The notes under the pieces were generated by a model. It saw only the letters and a program-made list of their open reading frames with translations. It was not told the DNA's origin and made no database searches. From positions 1 through 46,685 of the forward strand of contig CAYFMI010000026.1 in the NCBI GenBank assembly GCA_964344175.1: DNA of 46,685 nt, read 5' to 3'. This DNA is from NIOZ-UU35 sp964344175 (GTDB taxonomy: Bacteria; Chloroflexota; Anaerolineae; Anaerolineales; UBA11858). A program made the translations under genes and the position numbers. Each line of letters opens with the position of its first letter. Positions within the stretch are counted from its first letter, which is position 1. This document shows, piece by piece, positions 1 to 7,188 of this stretch.

Positions 1-292
1 GGCTGCCGCGTGCGCCTGAGGCGGTCACGTTTACGGTGTAATCGCCGATACTGGACGCGTTGAGTTTTGTCCAGGCGGCGCTTGCGGCCACTCCGGCAGG
101 GTTGCCTTGTTCTACCGATGCGCGCCGGGCGGCATAGTTGGCGGCATTATTGGCATTGACGGCTGCCGTCGCAAACATTCCAGCAGTAACCACCGCCAGG
201 CTGACCAGCATCACCAGGGGAAAGGTGAATGCGCTTTCGATCAAGTCGCTGCCGCGCTCGTCGCGGATGAAGGCCAGTATTTTTCGCAGCAT
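1..292 (-). CDS. tadE: TadE-like pseudopilin, partial (C-terminus beyond the left edge)
   Basis: Reads MLRKILAFIRDERGSDLIES followed by a hydrophobic stretch (about residues 20-43) and a small-residue-rich region; 97 codons are visible with no stop. A short basic head, an RG..(D/A)..E motif and one membrane segment are the signature of TadE/TadG pseudopilins, minor components of Tad (Flp) pili. The ATG lies 2 nt after the flp stop, so the two genes share a transcript from the promoter at 553-581. The motif RGSDLIES parallels RGSDLVEK in the Flp protein, which suggests one prepilin peptidase processes both. The subtype (TadE, TadF or TadG) cannot be decided from the fragment. Confidence 0.75.
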   Translation of the reverse strand, partial: MLRKILAFIRDERGSDLIESAFTFPLVMLVSLAVVTAGMFATAAVNANNAANYAARRASVEQGNPAGVAASAAWTKLNASSIGDYTVNVTASGARGS

Positions 293-294
293 GG

Positions 295-471
295 CTACCC
301 CATTGCGTTAAGAATTCCCTGCCAGACCGATGTCACCTGGACGCCCACTGCATCGAGAATTACCAGGACGACCACCACGATAGCAGCCAGATAAACACCC
401 TTCTCGACGAGATCGCTGCCTCTGTCATCGTGGGTAAATTTCTTAAGCAGTTGAAAAATATTCGCGGTCAT
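295..471 (-). CDS. flp: Flp-type pilin (58 aa)
   Basis: A 58-residue protein: short charged head ending RGSDLVEKG, then an unbroken Ala/Ile/Val segment (about residues 26-45) and a short tail. Size and layout match Flp prepilins, the major subunit of Tad pili, normally cleaved just before the hydrophobic helix. A perfect GGAGG sits 7 nt before the ATG. It is the first gene after a promoter and terminator-bearing leader, and tadE follows after 2 nt. The usual G/XXXXEY cleavage motif is altered (the Glu is followed by Lys-Gly instead of Tyr), as often seen in distant Flp proteins. Function is by family resemblance only. Confidence 0.8.
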   Translation of the reverse strand: MTANIFQLLKKFTHDDRGSDLVEKGVYLAAIVVVVLVILDAVGVQVTSVWQGILNAMG

Positions 472-496
472 GATGTACCTCCGAAAGAGAATTAAA

Positions 497-522
497 TAAA
501 AAATGCGCTCCTGGGAGACGCA
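497..522 (-). terminator. Intrinsic terminator inside the flp leader
   Basis: On the minus strand a stem (TGCGtCTC / GAGCGCA with one bulged T, loop CCAG) is followed by TTTTTTATTT. It lies between the flp promoter and the flp ribosome binding site, so it would stop transcription before flp unless bypassed. Confidence 0.7.
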
Positions 523-552
523 ATAATCCCTGGGAACGCAACAATGTCGACC
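519..552 (-). promoter_or_regulatory. Conserved 5' leader element, copy 1
   Basis: Transcribed from the 553-581 promoter. It reads ATTGTTGCGTT, CCCAGGGATTAT, then TGCG running into the terminator stem. The same element precedes the Tad assembly operon at 16283-16320. AGGGA in the leader can pair with UCCC in the 5' arm of the terminator, so an antiterminator fold is possible. This is inference from sequence. Confidence 0.55.
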
Positions 553-581
553 ATTCTACGAACAAACGGTGAAATTGTCAA
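553..581 (-). promoter_or_regulatory. Sigma-70-type promoter for flp-tadE
   Basis: Minus strand TTGACA (581-576), 17-nt spacer, TAGAAT (558-553). The same hexamers and spacing occur at 16328-16356 in front of the Tad assembly operon. Confidence 0.8.
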
Positions 582-659
582 GGATTCGCGCTCTACTGTT
601 ATTTAAAGATGAAAACCGGATACCCCACAAAATAGCAAATGTCATTTTTGTAAAAGAAA

Positions 660-682
660 ATGTCCTATGATGATAAGGACAT
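660..682. promoter_or_regulatory. Inverted repeat in the flp / transglycosylase intergenic region
   Basis: ATGTCCT, 9 nt, AGGACAT: perfect 7-bp arms. It sits in the AT-rich stretch (about 480-1016) between the divergent flp operon and the plus-strand transglycosylase gene. On the minus strand it is followed by a T-rich run (TTTTCTTTT), so it is either an operator or a weak terminator. Apart from the flp control region, nothing else in this intergenic stretch can be assigned. Confidence 0.35.
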
Positions 683-1016
683 CAAAACCGGGAAGTCATC
701 CTCGTTGATTAAAGAAACCCCTATTGCGAAATAAAGGGCAAACCGCCCCGTCAATTAGGGAGATCAGAACGATTGAATTCTTCATCGTCACCGGCAAAGT
801 TTTGACCCAATATTACATATTCATGACAATTTGGTGACTTTCCTAACGTTTTGCCAAGCAGTTAATTTGTTATTTTTATGGCAGCAAGCGATGTGAAGCA
901 CAAGGGGTCTTGACACACTCCACATTCAGATTTGCACAAATGCGCATCACCGGGCATTTCGTTTCGTGGAGACCTGATAGACCGAAACTGAATATTGGTA
1001 TCTTTGGAGGTAGGTG

Positions 1017-2330
1017 ATGAAATCTCAGCACAGATCACCGCATGTTATTGGTATTGTTGAGCGATTTGGACGGATTCTGGGGATATTCATACGCATCCGG
1101 GCCTGGAAAGCGCTGAATATCTTCGTCGTTACAACCATGTTCCTGCCGGGTGCGATTGACGTAGCCGCGGCGATGCCTGAATGGACGAAAGAATCTCCCA
1201 GGGTGGAATCTGGCTCGGAGCTGCGTGAAGAGATTAATACGGAAGTGCCCCCTCCGGATACCCTACTCTACACACCTTTGACAGATTCGCCTACAAGCCA
1301 ATCAAACACCACCGTCTCCTCACCCCCAAAACCACCTGAGCCGGTGGAAGAAGCCGTTCGTTTTACACTGACAGCCGATCCGGGTATCGTTGGCTATGGG
1401 GAGCAAGCTACATTCCATCTGCGGTTGGTGAACCATTCCACCGAACCACTTTTTGGGCTGCGCTTCACGGATCACCTGGAAACCGGCTTCACCTTCGTGA
1501 AATCTTGGCACCCGCTGGTGACATACAACGAGCGCAATAAGCAGGTCACCGCCGAAATCCCCTATGCCTATCTCGCCGGACGGCTGATCCGCTGGGGGGT
1601 GGTGGATGCGGGCGGGTGCCCGGGGCTGGGGCTGGGCGAGAAGGGGTATGCCAACCCCTGCGGCGTGGAAGCCGCCCGCCCGCAGGCGTTGCAATGGCAA
1701 AACCGCTTCGATGCCCCCATTTTCAACGCCAGCCAGCGCAGCGGAGTCCCGCCCCTGCTCATCAAGCAGATCTTCGCCCAGGAGAGCCAGTTCTGGCCGG
1801 GGCGCTTCATCGCCTCTGCCGATGAGCGCGGTCTGGGGCAGCTCACCCCCAACGGCGCCGACACCCTCCTGCTATGGAACCCCGAAACCTATCAACAGAT
1901 ATGCCCGCAGGCTTTGCACCCCGACCGCTGCCGCCAAAGCTACCCGCAACTCCTCGACAGCGAAAAGGAACTCATCCAGGGGGTCGTCATGCAGCGCGTA
2001 GATGCCCATTGCGAGCGCTGCCCCATGGGCATGGATCTCGCGGTCGCCGAGGGCAGCGTGGCCGTCTTTGCCGATGTCTTGCGCGCCAATTGCCAGCAAG
2101 TCGGGCAGATCGTCAGCGACTTGCGCGGGCAGGCGCCGGGTGAAGTCAGCAGCTACGCAGATTTGTGGCGCTACACCCTGGCGAACTACCATGCCGGGTC
2201 GGGCTGCCTGCTGGAAGCCATGCGCGCCATCCCCCCCGATCAGCCCCTCGCTTGGGAGAACCTCAGCCTGGCACTGGAGCAAAACTGCCCCGGAGCCAGC
2301 GCCTATGTCGCTGATGTCATTGGGGAGTGA
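1017..2330 (+). CDS. Membrane-anchored lytic transglycosylase with DUF11-like domain
   Basis: Residue numbers count from this ATG. Layout: basic head, hydrophobic signal/anchor (about 34-52), Pro/Ser/Thr linker (about 65-112), a DUF11-like beta domain (about 114-190), a Cys-containing stretch, then an SLT-type domain. SLT marks are IFAQES with the likely catalytic Glu at 256, GLGQL (272-276) and NYHAGSGC (390-397). SLT enzymes cut peptidoglycan between MurNAc and GlcNAc, and mobile elements and pili use them to open the wall. Choosing this ATG over the GTG 3 nt upstream puts GGAGG 6 nt away. It is the only plus-strand gene of the element and converges on the Tad operon end. The DUF11-SLT combination is uncommon; the DUF11 assignment is less sure than the SLT one. 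Confidence 0.8.
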   Translation: MKSQHRSPHVIGIVERFGRILGIFIRIRAWKALNIFVVTTMFLPGAIDVAAAMPEWTKESPRVESGSELREEINTEVPPPDTLLYTPLTDSPTSQSNTTVSSPPKPPEPVEEAVRFTLTADPGIVGYGEQATFHLRLVNHSTEPLFGLRFTDHLETGFTFVKSWHPLVTYNERNKQVTAEIPYAYLAGRLIRWGVVDAGGCPGLGLGEKGYANPCGVEAARPQALQWQNRFDAPIFNASQRSGVPPLLIKQIFAQESQFWPGRFIASADERGLGQLTPNGADTLLLWNPETYQQICPQALHPDRCRQSYPQLLDSEKELIQGVVMQRVDAHCERCPMGMDLAVAEGSVAVFADVLRANCQQVGQIVSDLRGQAPGEVSSYADLWRYTLANYHAGSGCLLEAMRAIPPDQPLAWENLSLALEQNCPGASAYVADVIGE

Positions 2331-2352
2331 GGTTGTAAGATCTGCTATAAAG

Positions 2353-2778
2353 TTAAAACACAAACAATAAATAGAAAACGGTCAAGCCCATCGCAAAGCC
2401 TGGAAAAGCCGGTGCGCGCCGCCTGCCCGATAGCCCTGCGCTGTCGTAGGCCAGGCGCACAGCCAGAAACCAGATGAACCGCCCCACAATTGCCCCGGCG
2501 AGATAAAACGTCCCCAGGAAAGAAAAGGCAATCCAGGCTTTTGCATCTGCGCCGCCCATTCCTCCTCTGCCCCAAAAGGCGATTGATGCAATTATTGTGG
2601 CAACGATAATGCCCCAGGGGGCACTTGTGATCCCTGCGACTCGCAGGGCAACGGCACCGGCCAGAACTGGCAACGTCAACCAGTTGCTGACTCGCCAGGA
2701 GCGGTAGTCCTGAACAGCGCAGGCGAGTACCCAAATCAGTGCAGAGGGGAGTATCCAGGGGGCGCTCATGTCAGGCAT
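2353..2778 (-). CDS. tadV: TadV/CpaA-type prepilin peptidase (A24 family)
   Basis: A 141-residue, mostly hydrophobic protein with both A24 aspartate motifs: DYRSWRVSNWL (first Asp) and GGADAKA (second Asp). A24 aspartyl peptidases remove the leader from Flp and TadE prepilins at the inner face of the membrane. The length suits the minimal TadV/CpaA type without the methylase domain. The ATG at 2778 overlaps the upstream stop (TAATG) and has AAGGA 6 nt before it, so it is preferred over the in-frame TTG-type and ATG starts further up. It is the last gene of the long Tad operon, ending 22 nt from the stop of the convergent transglycosylase gene. Confidence 0.85.
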   Translation of the reverse strand: MPDMSAPWILPSALIWVLACAVQDYRSWRVSNWLTLPVLAGAVALRVAGITSAPWGIIVATIIASIAFWGRGGMGGADAKAWIAFSFLGTFYLAGAIVGRFIWFLAVRLAYDSAGLSGRRRAPAFPGFAMGLTVFYLLFVF

Positions 2779-3458
2779 TACCATTCCTTGATCCAGCCCT
2801 GTGTGCCATCGGGCAGCCGGATGAGCAGCCATATGAAAGATTCCGATTCGTCTACATGGGCTTGTACTATCTGATAGGGCGTGTTTTTCCAGAGATAAAA
2901 ATCGACAATGCCGCCCTTGTCCTTGAATGACCAGACGCCCTCGCTGCCGATGCGCATGTAGTCCCCTTCAAGCTGGTAAACATATTGGGTCGCGATCCAT
3001 CCAGTTTGCCCCTGGTAGGCGATCTCGATCCACTGCAAACCGCCGTAATTCGCGCCGCCTCCTGTTCCGCTGGTTTCCTCGCCGTTGGGGATCGCCAGAA
3101 GTATCTTGCCCCCTGGCGTGTCTCGCAGAAATATCCCTGTTTCGTTGTTTGTCCAAACGACGGAATGCTGCACCGGCGCTGGCAGGGGAACATCTGTAGG
3201 CGTAGGCGCTGGCATTGCGGTTGCGGTTGGCTGAGGCATCGGCGGCTGGGTTGGTTCCTGAGCTAATACGGCCGGGGCGGTGGTGGGCAGGTTCGTGAAA
3301 TACCAATAACCCGCCGTAACAGCCCCGGCGCTCAGGAAAAACAGCGTGAGCGCGATCAGGATAAGCCGCTTCCTGGAATGCCAGAAGGCGGCCAGGTCGA
3401 TACTAACAGGCCGGGCGTTTTTTATGTTTCTAAGATCGAGGGTTATTTTTTCGTCCAT
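2778..3458 (-). CDS. Membrane-anchored protein with bacterial SH3-like domain(s)
   Basis: A 226-residue protein: cytoplasmic head (1-30), one transmembrane segment (about 32-53), a Pro/Thr linker (65-95), then an SH3b-like region around NETGIFLRDTPGGK and WIEIAYQGQTGWI, and a second, weaker SH3-like half ending LPDGTQGWIKEW. Bacterial SH3 domains often bind peptidoglycan, so a wall anchor or guide for the pilus is likely. It sits between a secreted protein gene (16-bp overlap) and tadV (1-bp overlap), which ties it to the pilus. Two SH3 units are inferred; only the first is clear. Confidence 0.65.
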   Translation of the reverse strand: MDEKITLDLRNIKNARPVSIDLAAFWHSRKRLILIALTLFFLSAGAVTAGYWYFTNLPTTAPAVLAQEPTQPPMPQPTATAMPAPTPTDVPLPAPVQHSVVWTNNETGIFLRDTPGGKILLAIPNGEETSGTGGGANYGGLQWIEIAYQGQTGWIATQYVYQLEGDYMRIGSEGVWSFKDKGGIVDFYLWKNTPYQIVQAHVDESESFIWLLIRLPDGTQGWIKEW

Positions 3459-4093
3459 TGTTGTGTATCTCCAGTTGAATGCTGGTAAACAGCGGCCATG
3501 ACACCATCGCCTGCCAGAGGCTCAACGTACCAGAACAAGAAGCCCCAGGGATACCAGGATGGCGCGGCGCCTGTCTCGATGAAGCGGTTGCTGAAATCCA
3601 TGTGCATATCATCGAACGTGGCTGCGTACTGACAATAGATGGTTTTACATACCGACCAATCCACTCCTGTTTCTGATACCGCCGGATTGCCGTAATAATC
3701 GTTGGAACTGATCGAAACGCGCACCGGCACAGTCCCGGCCAGCCAGCGACGTGCGTTATTTGTGCTGATCCAGGGGCCGCGGGTGAGATAGGCGTCCTGA
3801 CATTGCAGGCCAAGGCTGCAATTCAGACCGAGAGCTACCCACACCGAAAAAACATGCCCGCTGTTGTCCAGGCGGTAATGGATTTCAGCCAGATCTATTG
3901 ACGCGCCTGGAATAAAAAACTCTTTGATTTCACCGACTACGCCGTAAAAATACCAACTCTGGCGATCCGTATCGTAGATAATCCCTGGTGTGTAGGGTTC
4001 CAGAACCGTCCAGTAAGTGTCCTCGGCAGCCTGAGTCGCGGTGAACGGGATCACCATAGCCAGAACGAGCATAAACAGAACAAGACGCCTCAT
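3443..4093 (-). CDS. Secreted protein of unknown function in the Tad operon
   Basis: A 217-residue protein with a clear Sec signal peptide (basic RR, hydrophobic core, likely cleavage after TQA near residue 22) and a mature part rich in Trp/Tyr with four Cys (NCSLGLQC and VCKTIYC), which may form disulfides. No family recognised. The second of two adjacent ATGs is chosen because GGAGG lies 5 nt before it. Its place between tadC and the SH3 protein suggests an exported part of the pilus or its base. The 16-bp overlap with the next gene fits translational coupling. Confidence 0.6.
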   Translation of the reverse strand: MRRLVLFMLVLAMVIPFTATQAAEDTYWTVLEPYTPGIIYDTDRQSWYFYGVVGEIKEFFIPGASIDLAEIHYRLDNSGHVFSVWVALGLNCSLGLQCQDAYLTRGPWISTNNARRWLAGTVPVRVSISSNDYYGNPAVSETGVDWSVCKTIYCQYAATFDDMHMDFSNRFIETGAAPSWYPWGFLFWYVEPLAGDGVMAAVYQHSTGDTQQWTKK

Positions 4094-4110
4094 CATAGCC
4101 TCCTCTCGAT

Positions 4111-4962
4111 TCAAAACGCCGCCAGGAACGACGAAAACGCTCCGGCGACAATCACGGCGATCAGCGGCACAAAAAAGCACAAACTTACCGCTACACTCAA
4201 ACTGACATCCAGCCTGGCAACGGCTTCTCTAAGTCGCTGGCGATATTCGGACGCCAGCGCCCTGGAGATTTCCTGCATCCGGTCGCCTCCGCCGATGCCA
4301 ATGCGCGCTACCATGTCAAGCTGCACTCCGAAGGCGCGCAAAGCAGGCAGGCCGGTTTCGATCAATACATCGCGCAGCACCCCAGGAACGCCCTTCTGGT
4401 GGGAGAGCAGGGGGCGTCCGGTTTTTTGTGAGAGCGCCATCGCATCCCTCACCAGGAACGCTAACGGGCCGGGCAATGCCGATATGCGTTCCAGGGCTTC
4501 CTCGACCGGCACGGCTGCTTGCAACTCCGCCGCGATCAAAGCAGCGGCTTCGGGCAGGCTGCGGACGGTTGAGTTCTGCACCCGTTCGGCTTTTTTCTTC
4601 ATTGAGCGGTAGGGCATGTATGCCAGGACAACCGGGAGCAGGTAGGCTGCTCCATAAGAGCTTCGTAGTGCAACGAGCATCCCAATAATTCCCAAGATAA
4701 GTGACATAAAAATCAGCCTGCCCAGCGTTTCCTGGTGATCGCCGCGCCGCGCCCAGGCAATTTGATTCTCCATCGCAGCGCGAGAAATCGGCAGGTGATC
4801 GGCCAGTTTCTCCCCCAGCCTTGTAGTCCAGTCGGCCTCAGGGGTTATATCTAGAAAATCCGCCAGGGGATCAGGAGCCAGCAAGCGAACGGCTTTGCCA
4901 GTGAGTGCGCGCGCCAGGTATGCCAGCGCACCGGCGGCAAGTAAAATCCAGAGCATCTCCAT
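4111..4962 (-). CDS. tadC: TadC-like inner-membrane platform protein (T2SSF)
   Basis: A 283-residue protein with an N-terminal membrane segment, a membrane pair around residues 85-115, a cytoplasmic helical T2SSF domain (SLPEAAALIAAELQAAVPVE onward) and a C-terminal segment ending GAFSSFLAAF. TadB and TadC are GspF-like proteins that form the platform driven by the TadA ATPase. The ATG overlaps the tadB stop (TGATG), which indicates translational coupling. TadB and TadC are hard to tell apart; the assignment rests on gene order. Confidence 0.8.
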   Translation of the reverse strand: MEMLWILLAAGALAYLARALTGKAVRLLAPDPLADFLDITPEADWTTRLGEKLADHLPISRAAMENQIAWARRGDHQETLGRLIFMSLILGIIGMLVALRSSYGAAYLLPVVLAYMPYRSMKKKAERVQNSTVRSLPEAAALIAAELQAAVPVEEALERISALPGPLAFLVRDAMALSQKTGRPLLSHQKGVPGVLRDVLIETGLPALRAFGVQLDMVARIGIGGGDRMQEISRALASEYRQRLREAVARLDVSLSVAVSLCFFVPLIAVIVAGAFSSFLAAF

Positions 4963-5903
4963 CAGGTTGTTACCTCCCGAATTTGGGTGCGGATGTAGTT
5001 CCACCCTGCGATTGCCAGCAATATCGATCCGGCCAACAGCAGTTGGGATGTCAGCGAACCGACCAGGATTTCACGACCACCCTCGCTGCTCAACAGCGTG
5101 AAGTAGATAAAGACGGCCAGCCCCGCAATGGCGCGTACCAGGCTGTAAGCTTGCGCTGCTTCGGTGTTGGCTTCGGCGCGCACGTCAACCAGGCCGGAGA
5201 GATTGTCGGCTGCAATCAAGAAGGCTTCCATATACCCCTCGCCGCCGGTTTTCATCATGCGCCCGATCTCGAAAACAACGACCCCCAGGGCTGAAGAAAT
5301 CGTATAAGCTTCTTGTTGCATTTGTTCGAGCGCCGGTGCGCCGCGTTGCCGCAGTTCCTCGGCAAAATATTCCACCCAGGCATAGAGCGGCCTTTGTGTG
5401 TCGATGGCCTCCATTGCCGCTACGAGCGCGCTCAGGACGTTGCGCTCAGTTTGCAGTACACCGGCCAGGTTGCGCAGCAGTGTAGGAACGTCTTTTTCAA
5501 TCTCTGCCCGGGTTTTTTCCCAGTGAGAATCGATCGCGCCCTTGATGCCAAAATAAGCCGCCGCTCCCCCGCCAAGTAAGGCCAGGAGTAGCGGTACGCC
5601 CACGGCGGCCATTGCCGCCATCAGCAGCAGGCCGACAATGACCTGCGCCATTGTAAGTGTGTTTTGCTCTTTACCTGCCGCGTTCATTCCGAGAGAGAAG
5701 AAGAAGGTGCGGATCTTGTAGTTTTCCGAGCCGATCTTGACCGGTTGCTCGTGGACGACAGTCGTAAAGTCATCCAGGGCTTTGTCGATATTGCGGCGGA
5801 AGAGCCACTGCCCTAGCCATACAAATAGACCGTAAGCCAGCATCGCCAGAGCGCCCGCAGCGGAAAGCCGATAGATCGTCTCCAGTATTGCGCTGAATCT
5901 CAT
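4962..5903 (-). CDS. tadB: TadB-like inner-membrane platform protein (T2SSF)
   Basis: A 313-residue protein: N-terminal membrane segment with FVWLGQWLFRRN, a central membrane pair (about residues 85-125), a T2SSF helical domain (VPTLLRNLAGVLQTERNVLS, GRMMKTGGEGYMEAF) and two C-terminal membrane segments. This is the usual TadB plan. The ATG overlaps the tadA stop as ATGA and the stop overlaps the tadC start, so tadA, tadB and tadC are coupled. No missing or odd feature seen. Confidence 0.82.
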   Translation of the reverse strand: MRFSAILETIYRLSAAGALAMLAYGLFVWLGQWLFRRNIDKALDDFTTVVHEQPVKIGSENYKIRTFFFSLGMNAAGKEQNTLTMAQVIVGLLLMAAMAAVGVPLLLALLGGGAAAYFGIKGAIDSHWEKTRAEIEKDVPTLLRNLAGVLQTERNVLSALVAAMEAIDTQRPLYAWVEYFAEELRQRGAPALEQMQQEAYTISSALGVVVFEIGRMMKTGGEGYMEAFLIAADNLSGLVDVRAEANTEAAQAYSLVRAIAGLAVFIYFTLLSSEGGREILVGSLTSQLLLAGSILLAIAGWNYIRTQIREVTT

Positions 5904-7186
5904 TGCACACCTCGCTGATTGAGAGCAGCTTTCATCTGGTCGATGCGGAAGTTGAGATTTGGCCTGCGGTAGCCAGGGTGAATCCACAGATCTTCGAACT
6001 TGACATCCCCCCCCGAAAGCTCTTTTTCTACGCCCCAGATACCCAGAATGCGCCGCCTGCCTTCCAGCCAGCCGATTTGCACAATCAGATCAATGGCCGA
6101 TGCGAAGTTACCCTTTGCAGGGGCAGCGCGCACACCGGCATCGGAGAACATAATCAAGGCTATGCGGTGAGCGGCGTGCCAGGGACTCTCGGCGTGAAAG
6201 GTGGTCAGACCGGCATGATCGGACATCTGCGCCCGGAACAAGGTCATCGCAACATCGCCGGTGCGCACTTCGCCGACGATCAGCCAGCGGGGGGACATGC
6301 GCAGCGCATCATCGACACCGTTCGATTGTGTGTATGGGGGGACCTCCACCCCGGGCTGGGCAGGCCAGGCTTCCAGGGTGACAACATGGGGATGATCGAG
6401 GAAGATTTCCTCAGGATCCTCGATCTTGAGAATCCGCGCTTCTCTGGGGATGCCGTTTGCCAGGGCTGATAACAATGTGGTCTTGCCGGTGGATGTACCG
6501 CCGATCACCATCAGGCGGTACTCCTGTCCAACAGCTTCGATCAGGCTTTCCAGCACCGGCTGGGGGGCGACCTCCCAGCGGATCAGCTGCTCGATCCCAA
6601 CAGGTTTTGGTTCGTACAGGCGGATGTTGATCGCCGGGTAGCCCTCGCCCACAGCAATCTTGGGGTGGATGACGGTAACGCGCGCCCCGCTCATGCCCTC
6701 CGAGCGCGGCAGGCGGGTTTTGATCGTCGGGGTGGCTTCGGTCAGCGAGTAGCCCGTCGGCGCGAGAAGGGCTTCTACCGCTCGGTCAATTTCGTTCAGC
6801 GACGGTTTGTGATCCAGTCGCGTGAAATCTCGCTCCCCCTTCGGGTTGAGCCAGACGGAGCCGTCGGCGTTGATAGCAATTTCCGAAAGATCATTACGCA
6901 CAGGGGGCAGGAGTTCATGGAGAAACCCCAGGCCGCCGATTTGACCGATGGCCTGCTCGACCAGGGCTGCCATGGCCTCGGGAGATACGGCGAACGTGGA
7001 GCGGGCGACGAGTTGGCGTAATTCGGTCATGGCGACACTGCGCAGCCTGCCCCGGTCTCGCATTACGCTAAACGGAATGTCCAGCGCCTGCAATCGCTCT
7101 GAAAGCTGCTCGACCAATTGAGCGCGCCGGTCTGTATGGAGTGCGCCGCCGTTGCCTTTGGCAGATACTTTATTCCAGGTAGCCAT
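5900..7186 (-). CDS. tadA: TadA/CpaF-type secretion ATPase
   Basis: A 428-residue hexameric-type ATPase of the VirB11/TadA family. Motifs seen: Walker A GGTSTGKT (229-236), Asp box EDPEE (256-260), Walker B RWLIVGEVR (300-308) and His box GLTTFHAESP (326-335). It powers pilus assembly from the cytoplasm. TadA and conjugative VirB11 ATPases are close relatives, so the sequence alone does not exclude a transfer role; the TadB/C/CpaB/CpaE neighbours point to Tad. The start is 2 nt after the cpaE stop. Confidence 0.9.
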   Translation of the reverse strand: MATWNKVSAKGNGGALHTDRRAQLVEQLSERLQALDIPFSVMRDRGRLRSVAMTELRQLVARSTFAVSPEAMAALVEQAIGQIGGLGFLHELLPPVRNDLSEIAINADGSVWLNPKGERDFTRLDHKPSLNEIDRAVEALLAPTGYSLTEATPTIKTRLPRSEGMSGARVTVIHPKIAVGEGYPAINIRLYEPKPVGIEQLIRWEVAPQPVLESLIEAVGQEYRLMVIGGTSTGKTTLLSALANGIPREARILKIEDPEEIFLDHPHVVTLEAWPAQPGVEVPPYTQSNGVDDALRMSPRWLIVGEVRTGDVAMTLFRAQMSDHAGLTTFHAESPWHAAHRIALIMFSDAGVRAAPAKGNFASAIDLIVQIGWLEGRRRILGIWGVEKELSGGDVKFEDLWIHPGYRRPNLNFRIDQMKAALNQRGVQ

Positions 7187-7188
7187 GT

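Noticed and set aside
107..394. 95-aa plus-strand frame opposite flp and tadE
   Set aside because: It is antisense to two well-supported pilin genes and has no family resemblance.
488..556. Short leader peptide in the flp leader (ATG GTC GAC ATT...)
   Set aside because: Its ATG overlaps the end of the -10 box, before the transcription start, and the second leader copy has a stop in the same frame.
909..940. TTGACA at 910 as promoter of the transglycosylase gene
   Set aside because: No acceptable -10 box is found 16-18 nt downstream.
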